Source of the DNA: CAIODY01 sp046051225
GTDB lineage: Bacteria > Bacteroidota > Bacteroidia > Chitinophagales > CAIODY01
NCBI GenBank assembly: GCA_046051225.1
Contig: JBJOOR010000017.1
Span: 1 to 64,000, forward strand
Reading direction: 5' to 3'
Length of the DNA: 64,000 nucleotides
The notes beneath the pieces were generated by a model. It worked only from the letters and a program-made list of their open reading frames with translations. It ran no database searches and was not told the origin of the DNA. Made by a program: the position numbers and the translations under genes. Each line of letters opens with the position of its first letter. The first letter of the stretch is position 1. Shown here piece by piece: positions 8,341 through 15,418 of this stretch.

Positions 8341-8399
8341 CGGGACTTAAAATCCCGTGGGCCGAAACGCCCGTACGGGTTCAACTCCCGTCTCGAGTA
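8341..8399 (+). other. 3' part of tRNA-Leu(UAA): attachment site of the island
   Basis: The bases fold as the 3' part of a leucine tRNA. The anticodon arm is CGGGA-CTTAAAA-TCCCG with anticodon UAA. A long variable arm (GGGC/GCCC) follows, then a T arm (ACGGG-TTCAACT-CCCGT), the 3' acceptor strand CTCGAGT and a discriminator A; CCA is not encoded. No matching 5' acceptor (ACTCGAG) or D arm is found upstream. A tRNA 3' fragment beside a tyrosine integrase, with a terminator after it, is the classic right-hand att site. The complete tRNA should lie at the other end of the island, beyond the window's left edge. Confidence 0.85.
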
Positions 8400-8410
8400 C
8401 TTAATAATTA

Positions 8411-8450
8411 GCCTCAAATACTTAACAGATAAGTGTTTGAGGCTTTTTTT
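8411..8450 (+). terminator. Rho-independent terminator of the tRNA-Leu locus
   Basis: GCCTCAAATAC (8411-8421) pairs with GTGTTTGAGGC (8433-8443) with one wobble, followed by seven T. Its place 11 bp after the tRNA fragment suggests it is the original tRNA terminator left on the chromosomal side. Confidence 0.8.
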
Positions 8451-8546
8451 ATTTTACAAAGTAACAAGAGTTATTGAATTGGCAAAAAATTATAGTTGTA
8501 TCCACAAAAATGCCTACATCTACTTTTTTGTTTTTGATATTTTTTT

Positions 8547-8577
8547 TTTGTTTTTGATAATTTTAGTAGTACCTTTA
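8547..8577 (+). promoter_or_regulatory. Putative promoter of higBA
   Basis: TTTG at 8547-8550 and TACCTTTA at 8570-8577 resemble the Bacteroidota -33 (TTTG) and -7 (TAnnTTTG) elements with 19 bp between them. The higB start codon follows 4 bp later, implying a very short leader. A 16-base T-rich direct repeat (TTTTTTGTTTTTGATA type) overlaps the -33 side. Confidence 0.45.
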
Positions 8578-8581
8578 TAAT

Positions 8582-8875
8582 ATGGTTATAATTACCAAAC
8601 GAAAGCTAATTGAGTTTTATGAAATAGAAACAAAGGCAAAAGAGCCATTGTTGAAATGGTATAATGAAACTGAAATTAGCGATTGGAAAAATTTAGCAGC
8701 CATAAAGCAAACCTTTAATAGTGTTGATTATGTAGGCAACGATAGATATGTGTTTGATGTAGCTGGTAATAAGTTTAGAATTGTAGCCATGATACATTTT
8801 AAAACAAGAACGCTTTACATACGCTTTGTAGGCACTCACAAACAATACGATAAAATAGACTGCAAAACAATTTAA
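8582..8875 (+). CDS. higB: HigB-type mRNA interferase toxin, 97 aa
   Basis: Toxin of a type II toxin-antitoxin pair; family members cleave mRNA on the ribosome. Length, the segment VGNDRYVFDVAGNKFRIVAMI and the end RTLYIRFVGTHKQYDKID are characteristic of the HigB/RelE-like family, including the GTHKxYD motif. The toxin gene comes first and the antitoxin second, the usual order for HigBA. It lies on the chromosomal side of the island boundary, so it may belong to the host or to an older insertion. Confidence 0.9.
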   Translation: MVIITKRKLIEFYEIETKAKEPLLKWYNETEISDWKNLAAIKQTFNSVDYVGNDRYVFDVAGNKFRIVAMIHFKTRTLYIRFVGTHKQYDKIDCKTI

Positions 8876-8879
8876 CAAA

Positions 8880-9260
8880 ATGAAAAACGAAGTAACAAAA
8901 AAAGAGTTTGAAATAGCTGAAAAAAAGATGAATGAAATTTTGGCTATTGCTACTGAAAAAGGTGGCTTTGATTTTCTAACTTCAAAAGAAAATACAGCCC
9001 TTGCCAAATATACCCAAATAGTAAAGGCTTATGAAGATATACACTATCAAATTCCAATGCCTCAAACTGTGCAAGGTTTGATTGAATTGAAAATGTATGA
9101 AAGGAAATTAAAACAAAAAGATTTGGCAAAATTATTGGAAACAACCGACACCAAGCTTTCAGAAATTATGCACTACAAAAGAAAACCTAATTTAGTTTTC
9201 CTAAAAGCCATGCACCAAAAGTTAGGCATAGACGGCAATTTGCTTTTTAAAGCTGTTTAA
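8880..9260 (+). CDS. higA: HigA-type antitoxin with HTH domain, 126 aa
   Basis: The second gene of the pair starts 4 bp after the higB stop. The N-terminal half (residues 1-60) is helical and includes the EKGGFDFLTSKEN segment seen in HigA-like antitoxins of this type. The C-terminal half carries an XRE-like helix-turn-helix (about 72-122, LIELKMYERKLKQKDLAKLL followed by DTKLSEIMHYKRKPN). It should neutralise HigB and repress the shared promoter. Confidence 0.9.
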   Translation: MKNEVTKKEFEIAEKKMNEILAIATEKGGFDFLTSKENTALAKYTQIVKAYEDIHYQIPMPQTVQGLIELKMYERKLKQKDLAKLLETTDTKLSEIMHYKRKPNLVFLKAMHQKLGIDGNLLFKAV

Positions 9261-9384
9261 CTAAAAAAGTTGCTAAAACATAGACATTTGTCTCTCAATT
9301 GTCCCTTTAATAAAAATAAAAGTCTATAAATTCAACAATAACAAGTCTTTCAAGGTTTTGATAACTCCCTCGAATACAACAAAT

Positions 9385-9421
9385 AAAAAAGGGTTTCAAG
9401 GTTTTCTTGAAGCCCTTTTTT
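9385..9421 (+). terminator. Rho-independent terminator downstream of higBA
   Basis: A 16-base arm (GGGTTTCAAG preceded by A's, 9385-9400) pairs with 9406-9421 (CTTGAAGCCC plus T-run), with one wobble and a 5-base loop. The A- and T-rich flanks make it potentially bidirectional. Confidence 0.8.
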
Positions 9422-9499
9422 ATTTTTATATAGTATCCCTACAATTAGTATTCAACATTTTACATAGCACTCTGCTAGTAGAGCAACAAGGCAAACAAA

Positions 9500-9640
9500 A
9501 CATTTTGCTGATGAACATAGTTTCTATGTTGATGAACTTAGAACTTTTTCTGATGAACATAGTTTCTATGTTGATTAGAAAAACATTTTTTCTGATTAGA
9601 ATAGTTTCTATTCTGACTAGAAAAAACATTTTTCTGATGG
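9500..9640. repeat. Tandem array of ~43-bp palindromic units
   Basis: Three full units and one partial unit repeat at about 43 bp. Each full unit centres on a hairpin with loop TTT: AACATAG-TTT-CTATGTT in the first two and AGAATAG-TTT-CTATTCT in the third, so both arms changed together. Between them lies a second palindrome of the form TTAGAAAAA-CAT-TTTTTCTGA. The array is clearly structured DNA or RNA, but its role is unknown. Confidence 0.8.
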
Positions 9641-9961
9641 TAAACAAAATGGTGTTCACTACCTAAATTACTGATAATCAATAAATTTTTGTTTTTTCAG
9701 GTTTATTTTATCTTGCTACTATATTATTTTAGCATAAACTATCATCAATAAAAATGTTCACGTTTGTATTATAAAATGTATTGTTCCGAAGTATCATAAC
9801 AAGCTGCAAGCCCAATGCACAAAAGCTATGCTTCAACTCCGAACATTCGGAGGGCGACAACGAATACAGCTTAACTGCGGTAATTCTTGTTCATACGTGC
9901 AAAAAAATATTGCATCATCTTGTATAAAACTTTTATATTTGAAAAACCTAAAACACCGAGA

Positions 9962-12900
9962 ATGAAAAAACTTCTACTTTGTTTATTGGCAATAATTATT
10001 GGAATATTTGTTTCTAGTAATGTATTGCAATCGCATTCATTAACACCACCAGCAGGGCAAGCTTGCAATTCAAGCGGATGCCATGGCGGAGGAAGTGGTG
10101 GTGGAATTTCATGCACCCCTGTAATAACTTGTTCAAGTTTTTATTTAGGACCTCAAACCAATTTGGCTGCTATATCTTATTTAGACCCAGGTGCTGCTAT
10201 TGATACATTAACTTTTACTATTACTATTCCTGGTGCTACAAGGGGAGGTTTTCAACTTTCTTGTTCAAAAGGATATTTTATGAATGTTGATTCGAACAAA
10301 ACACGTATCACTCATAGTGGCAGTATTAGTTACATTAGCCATTATAATTCAACATTTGGTTCTACAAGTTGGACAGTTAAATGGTTTCCGTATCCTACTT
10401 CAATTGGTGGTTTTAATAATTATGTAAATTTTTCTTACTCAACTGTATGTGATACGATGCCTAATAATAATGGTTCTGGTGGTAACGGAGGAACAGGAGG
10501 AAGTTGTTTACCAAATTGTTCTGGTGCTTCATCGGGCACAATGGGAGCTAGTGCCACTAATTGTTATTGCTATAATTGTAATGGAGGTCCAGTAATAAAT
10601 AAAAAGGGGATACTATATTCTACTTATTTTAGTGTATGCCTAGGGGATACAATATCCTTTTCTTGGAATGGCAGTGGTAATCTATGGAGTTCGCCTAATA
10701 TAAGTGATTGGTGGGGAAGTGTAACAAATTATTCAGCTAACAACTATCAATTTGGAAGCAATGTATTCCAAAATGGTTTTTTAGCGGTAGTTGATACAAA
10801 TTGGATATCAGTAGATATTTCATATACGTATGATTATTATTGTAGTACGGTATATATTCAAGGTCCAACAAATACAGCGTCTTTTTCAATATATAAAAAG
10901 CCCATCATTCCAGTTTTAAGTCCAGTATCTATTTGCTCATCAAAAGGAGTTGTATTAGGCTCGAATAATAATGTTACTACTTCACATCCACCTTTACTTT
11001 ACAAATGGTTTCCTGCAACTAATTTAGATACTGTTACTAAATACCGAGCTGTGGCTAAACCTACTACTCCAACAACTTATACTTTGCAAGTAACTGATGG
11101 TTATAGTTGCGTTTCAAAAGCAAATCAGATTGTAAATTTTTCAATTCCATCTTATTCAACTACCACTAAAACAATTTGTTCAAATCAGCCCATTTTAATC
11201 AACCATAAATTTGTAAATACAGCAGGAGTTTATAGCGATACGTTAGTTAATCACACAGGCTGCGATTCAATTGTTACACTTAGTTTAATTGTAAAAAATA
11301 TTGGTTTTCATCAATTACCAAATCAAACCATTTGCAGTAATGGTTTCTATTATTTTAATAATCATAAAATTAACTTAGCAGGAATATACTATGATACCTT
11401 AGCAAATTATCTAGGCTGCGATTCGATTTTAAGTTTGAATTTAATTGTACACAATACTAGTAATTACAGCTATTCGCAAGCTATTTGTAGCAATCAATCT
11501 TATCTGTTTAACAATCATCAATTAAATCAAAGCGGAACATATTATGATACTTTGCAAAATTATTTAGGCTGCGATAGTTTTATAATCTTGACTTTAGCAG
11601 TATTACCAATTAGTAACCATTCTTATCATCAAACTATTTGCAGCAATCAGCCTTATTTATTCAACAATCATCAATTGAATTCTACAGGAATTTATTTAGA
11701 TACATTACAAAATTATGTAGGTTGTGATTCAATACTAACTCTTAATCTTACTGTTTTACCAAATGGAAGCTCTTATTCAATGGGTATTTGTCCTAATCAA
11801 AGTTATTATTTCAATGGAAATAATTTAACCACAGCAGGAATTTATTATGATACTTTACAAAACTATCTGGGCTGCGATAGCTTTATAACGCTGCATTTGA
11901 ATGTGAATCAACCCACATCAAAAACGATAAATCAAACAATTTGCAACAATAGTTTTTATAATTTGAATGGAACTATTTTAAATCAAAGCGGCATTTATTA
12001 TGATACTATTCAAAACCATTCGGGTTGTGATAGTTTTATCACTTTGCATTTGGTGGTAAAATCAATTAGTAGTTATTCTTATAGCCAAACTATTTGCAGC
12101 AATCAGCCTGTTTATATTCATAATAATTATGTAAATACATCGGGCATTTATCATGATACATTAATAAATTATATGGGTTGCGATTCGTTAATCACACTTC
12201 ATTTAACTGCGAAACCTGCCACCAATTCATCATTTACAAAAACCATTTGTAGCAATCAGCCTTATTTATTTAATGGTCATTTATTAAACACATCGGGCAA
12301 TTATAAAGATACGCTAACAAATTATGTAGGCTGCGATTCTATCATCAATCTGCATTTAATATCGCATACTGCGTATCAGCAAAACACCACCACCATTGGC
12401 ATGTGTAAGGGCGATAGATATTTTTATTATGGAAATGTGTACACCACATCAACTATTATTTACGATTCGATGCAAACCTATTTGGGCTGCGATTCTATTA
12501 TTTCTATTACCTTAAATATGATTACAAATGCTGATACATCTGTGGTTCAAAGCGGTAATACATTAATTGCCCAAGCCCAACACAGTAGTTTTCAATGGTA
12601 CGATTGTACCGAACATCAACTCATTCAAAATGCAAATGATGATACATTTATGGTGCATCATTCGGGCAGTTATGCTGTAATTGTAAAAGATAGTTTAACC
12701 TATTGCAGCGATACATCTAATTGCAGAACTATTGTAGTTAGTGGCGTTGAAGACTTTGCAGCAAACAATAGTGGACTAATTATTTATCCAAACCCTACCA
12801 ATGAATGGTTATCGATTAATGATAAATGGTTAGCAATAAATACAATTGAAATTACGGATATGTTGGGTCGTGTTATGGTAAGCTTATCGAACCATATCAA

Positions 12901-13030
12901 TCAACAAATCAAAAAATCATCTACTCAACAAATTCAAATTGATGTGTCGGGTTTATCAAATGGCTTATATTTCGTCAAAGCCACTGATAGCAAAGGCAAT
13001 GTGATGAATGCAAAATTTGTAAAAGAATAA
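9962..13030 (+). CDS. Large secreted T9SS cargo protein with nine ~51-aa repeats, 1022 aa
   Basis: Signal peptide at residues 1-21 or so (MKKLLLCLLAIIIGIFVSSN); the start at 9962 was chosen because upstream codons do not belong to it. Residues 33-45 contain a CxxxxCH motif (CNSSGCHGG) followed by a beta-rich domain (about 50-170). A glycine/cysteine-rich linker and a PKD- or Ig-like segment follow. Nine repeats of about 51 residues span roughly residues 400-860. Each has TICSNQPYLFNN and GIYYDTLQNYLGCDSIITL-like cores with two conserved cysteines. The C-terminus (from about 940, IIYPNPTNEW to KFVKE) is a type A T9SS sorting domain. Probably surface-bound or adhesive. Confidence 0.9.
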   Translation: MKKLLLCLLAIIIGIFVSSNVLQSHSLTPPAGQACNSSGCHGGGSGGGISCTPVITCSSFYLGPQTNLAAISYLDPGAAIDTLTFTITIPGATRGGFQLSCSKGYFMNVDSNKTRITHSGSISYISHYNSTFGSTSWTVKWFPYPTSIGGFNNYVNFSYSTVCDTMPNNNGSGGNGGTGGSCLPNCSGASSGTMGASATNCYCYNCNGGPVINKKGILYSTYFSVCLGDTISFSWNGSGNLWSSPNISDWWGSVTNYSANNYQFGSNVFQNGFLAVVDTNWISVDISYTYDYYCSTVYIQGPTNTASFSIYKKPIIPVLSPVSICSSKGVVLGSNNNVTTSHPPLLYKWFPATNLDTVTKYRAVAKPTTPTTYTLQVTDGYSCVSKANQIVNFSIPSYSTTTKTICSNQPILINHKFVNTAGVYSDTLVNHTGCDSIVTLSLIVKNIGFHQLPNQTICSNGFYYFNNHKINLAGIYYDTLANYLGCDSILSLNLIVHNTSNYSYSQAICSNQSYLFNNHQLNQSGTYYDTLQNYLGCDSFIILTLAVLPISNHSYHQTICSNQPYLFNNHQLNSTGIYLDTLQNYVGCDSILTLNLTVLPNGSSYSMGICPNQSYYFNGNNLTTAGIYYDTLQNYLGCDSFITLHLNVNQPTSKTINQTICNNSFYNLNGTILNQSGIYYDTIQNHSGCDSFITLHLVVKSISSYSYSQTICSNQPVYIHNNYVNTSGIYHDTLINYMGCDSLITLHLTAKPATNSSFTKTICSNQPYLFNGHLLNTSGNYKDTLTNYVGCDSIINLHLISHTAYQQNTTTIGMCKGDRYFYYGNVYTTSTIIYDSMQTYLGCDSIISITLNMITNADTSVVQSGNTLIAQAQHSSFQWYDCTEHQLIQNANDDTFMVHHSGSYAVIVKDSLTYCSDTSNCRTIVVSGVEDFAANNSGLIIYPNPTNEWLSINDKWLAINTIEITDMLGRVMVSLSNHINQQIKKSSTQQIQIDVSGLSNGLYFVKATDSKGNVMNAKFVKE

Positions 13031-13161
13031 GGAATTTATCGAACAATAAAACTATTTAATTTATAAAAAAAATAGCATTCATTTTATGCTATGTATTTCT
13101 TTCTGTTTAAATCAATAAATTTCGGTTGTGCTTTTTTACATTTGCGTACTAAAAATTAAGT

Positions 13162-13710
13162 ATGAAAAAAAGCATTCTAATTATTTCTGGCTCGGTATTG
13201 TTTTTATTTGCTTGTACATCGCAAAAAGATAAGTTAAAAGCAAAAATTTCAGCAAATGAAAAAATACTTTTGGCTGATGAAATGGTTACACCCAAAGAAG
13301 ATTCGATAGCATCGGTTTTAATTTCAGATTTTCAAACCTATGCTAAAGAAAATCCTGATGATTCATTAGCCGTTGAATATTTGTATAAAGCTGCCGAATA
13401 TTCAAAAGGCATTTCAAAATTTAAACAAGCCGCCGATTTATACGGTATTATTTTCTCTAAATACCCTACTTCAAAAAAAGCTGCCAACAGCTTATTCTTT
13501 CAGGCTTTTACTTATCAAACCAATATTAATGACACCATAAAAGCTAAATTAATATTCAAAGATTTTATTGCCAAATATCCTAACCATCCATTTGTAAAAG
13601 ATGCTAAATTTTCATTACAGCAAATGGAAAACAAACTTTCGGATGATGAAATTGTAGCAGGCTTTATGAAAAAATTGGAAGAAAAAAACAAAACAAAATC
13701 GGCTAAATAA
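13162..13710 (+). CDS. Outer-membrane-type lipoprotein with TPR-like repeats, 182 aa
   Basis: Signal peptide with lipobox LFAC at about residues 15-18, so the mature protein should be lipid-anchored. The rest is helical and contains TPR-like pairs (EYLYKAAEYSKGISKFKQAADLYGIIFSKYP, described here by its two halves around residue 75, and a second pair around 110-140 ending KYPNHPFVKDAKF). This resembles YbgF/BamD-like tetratricopeptide proteins of the envelope. The gene is 36 bp upstream of the dehydrogenase gene and may be cotranscribed, with no clear functional link. Confidence 0.75.
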   Translation: MKKSILIISGSVLFLFACTSQKDKLKAKISANEKILLADEMVTPKEDSIASVLISDFQTYAKENPDDSLAVEYLYKAAEYSKGISKFKQAADLYGIIFSKYPTSKKAANSLFFQAFTYQTNINDTIKAKLIFKDFIAKYPNHPFVKDAKFSLQQMENKLSDDEIVAGFMKKLEEKNKTKSAK

Positions 13711-13746
13711 AAGTTTAATTATAATCACATTCAATATACATACATT

Positions 13747-14640
13747 ATGCAAAAAATTTCGGTAATAGGTGCAGGACAAATGGGTAATGGAATTGCTCAT
13801 GTATTTGCGTTAAACAACTACCAAGTTACATTAATTGATATTTCGGAAGATGCCTTAAATAAAGCTTTGGCAACTATTGCCAAAAACAATGACCGCATGC
13901 TTACCAAAGGCACAATTACAGCCGAACAGGTTGAAAATTGCAAAAAAAACATTGCTACAAATACATCTATTGCTAATGGTGTAAGCCAAGCCGAATTAGT
14001 GGTAGAAGCGGCTACCGAAAATGTAGATTTAAAATTAAAAATATTTAAAGAAATAGATGCCAATGCGCCTGCAGGTTGCATTCTGGCATCTAACACTTCA
14101 TCAATTTCCATTACTAAAATTACGGCTGTTACAAAACGCCCCGAATCTGTAATTGGAATGCATTTTATGAATCCTGTACCATTAATGAAATTGGTAGAAA
14201 TTATTGATGGTTATTCTACTTCAAAAGAAGTGAGTAATACCATTGTTGAGTTATCTAAAAAAATTGGTAAAACACCAGTAGTAGTAAATGATTATGCAGG
14301 ATTTGTAAGCAACCGAATTTTAATGCCGATGATAAATGAAGCCATCGAAACTTTGTTTCAAGGCGTAGGTGGTGTTGCCGAAATTGATACCGTTATGAAA
14401 TTGGGAATGGCTCATCCAATGGGGCCGTTGCAGTTGGCAGATTTCATCGGTTTAGATACTTGCTTGGCAATTTTAAGAGTATTGCATGATGGTTTCGGAA
14501 ACCCTAAATATGCGCCTTGTCCGCTATTGGTAAACATGGTGGCTGCTGGTAAATATGGTGTAAAAAGTGGCGAAGGGTTTTATGTATATACGGCAGGCAG
14601 CAAGGATTTGGTGGTAAGTAATCAATTTACAAAAAAATAA
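13747..14640 (+). CDS. 3-hydroxybutyryl-CoA dehydrogenase (3-hydroxyacyl-CoA dehydrogenase family), 297 aa
   Basis: NAD-dependent oxidation of 3-hydroxyacyl-CoA, or the reverse, in fatty-acid or butyrate metabolism. The Rossmann motif GAGQMGNGIA is at residues 8-17 and the end of strand two carries an acidic residue (VTLID). The catalytic region shows SNTSSISI, then GMHFMNPVPLMKLVE with the expected histidine, and NDYAGFVSNRIL with the expected asparagine. The C-terminal dimerisation domain is complete (GPLQLADFIGLDT). Length fits the single-function enzyme. It ends 2 bp before thiG. Confidence 0.92.
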   Translation: MQKISVIGAGQMGNGIAHVFALNNYQVTLIDISEDALNKALATIAKNNDRMLTKGTITAEQVENCKKNIATNTSIANGVSQAELVVEAATENVDLKLKIFKEIDANAPAGCILASNTSSISITKITAVTKRPESVIGMHFMNPVPLMKLVEIIDGYSTSKEVSNTIVELSKKIGKTPVVVNDYAGFVSNRILMPMINEAIETLFQGVGGVAEIDTVMKLGMAHPMGPLQLADFIGLDTCLAILRVLHDGFGNPKYAPCPLLVNMVAAGKYGVKSGEGFYVYTAGSKDLVVSNQFTKK

Positions 14641-14642
14641 AA

Positions 14643-15413
14643 ATGAGTAGTTTTAAAATAGGTGGCGTTGAGTTTTCATCACGATTATTTTTAGGAACAG
14701 GAAAATTTAGTTCGAATAAATTGATGCACGAATCAATTATAGCAAGCGGTACTGAATTAGTAACTGTGGCACTAAAACGTGTTGATATGAAGGATAAAAA
14801 AGATGGTTTGATTGAAAATATCAAATCAGAAAAAGTTCAATTATTGCCCAACACATCAGGCGTAAGAACTGCTGCCGAAGCCATTTTTGCAGCCGAGTTA
14901 GCAAGGGAAGCCATGCAAACTAATTTATTGAAATTAGAAATTCACCCCGACCCAAGGTATTTATTACCCGATGGAATTGAAACATTAAAAGCTGCCGAAG
15001 AGTTAGTAAAAAAAGGATTTATTGTTTTACCATACATTAATGCCGACCCTGTTTTGTGCAAACGATTAGAGGATGTGGGCGTAGCGGCTGTAATGCCATT
15101 AGGTTCGCCAATTGGCAGCAATCGTGGATTAGAAACCAAAGCCATGTTGCAAATTATTATTGCCGAAAGCAATGTACCTGTAATAATTGATGCAGGTATT
15201 GGTGCACCATCGCATGCAGCCGAAGCCATGGAAATGGGTGCTAGCGCTGTGTTGGTAAATACTGCAATTGCTGTAGCAGGCAATCCTGTGGCAATGGCAA
15301 TTGCTTTTAAAATGGCTATTGAAGCTGGTAGAATGGCTTTTGAATCAAAATTAGCATCGCCCATTTTTAATAAAGCTGAAGCCAGTAGCCCACTTACAGC
15401 ATTTTTAGATTAA
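14643..15413 (+). CDS. thiG: Thiazole synthase ThiG, 256 aa
   Basis: Forms the thiazole phosphate moiety of thiamine from deoxyxylulose phosphate, dehydroglycine and ThiS thiocarboxylate. Full-length TIM barrel with family motifs: SRLFLGTGKF near the start, LLPNTSG at 67-73, KLEIHPD where Lys97 is the expected Schiff-base lysine, LPDGIETLKAAEEL, MPLGSPIGSNRG for phosphate binding, DAGIGAPSHAAEAMEMGA and VLVNTAIA. ThiS, ThiF/ThiH, ThiC and ThiE are not nearby, which is unusual. No TPP riboswitch was recognised upstream; the gene is nearly fused to the dehydrogenase ahead. Confidence 0.95.
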   Translation: MSSFKIGGVEFSSRLFLGTGKFSSNKLMHESIIASGTELVTVALKRVDMKDKKDGLIENIKSEKVQLLPNTSGVRTAAEAIFAAELAREAMQTNLLKLEIHPDPRYLLPDGIETLKAAEELVKKGFIVLPYINADPVLCKRLEDVGVAAVMPLGSPIGSNRGLETKAMLQIIIAESNVPVIIDAGIGAPSHAAEAMEMGASAVLVNTAIAVAGNPVAMAIAFKMAIEAGRMAFESKLASPIFNKAEASSPLTAFLD

Positions 15414-15418
15414 TTTTT

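Larger units (their letters stand above)
9261..9961. other. Gene-free stretch with terminator and palindromic repeats
   Basis: About 700 bases without a convincing gene. Open frames on both strands at 9358-9666 arise from the repeat array and encode low-complexity, repeated peptides. The stretch holds a terminator (9385-9421), the palindromic array (9500-9640), and a 7-bp stem hairpin at 9837-9852 (CTCCGAA/TTCGGAG). Confidence 0.6.

Noticed and set aside
8341..8399. Complete tRNA-Leu gene
   Set aside because: No 5' acceptor strand or D arm complementary to the 3' part occurs upstream.
8208..8411. Open frame spanning the tRNA-Leu fragment
   Set aside because: It overlaps a clear tRNA 3' structure and has no protein-like features.
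9500..9640. CRISPR array
   Set aside because: Units are palindromic and adjacent without unique spacers, and no cas genes are present.
9358..9666. Open frames on both strands encoding repeated MNIVSML / INIETMF peptides
   Set aside because: They arise from the palindromic repeat array; composition is low-complexity and both strands are open for the same reason.
14560..14650. TPP riboswitch before thiG
   Set aside because: There is no leader: thiG starts 2 bp after the preceding stop codon, and no THI-box-like sequence was seen.
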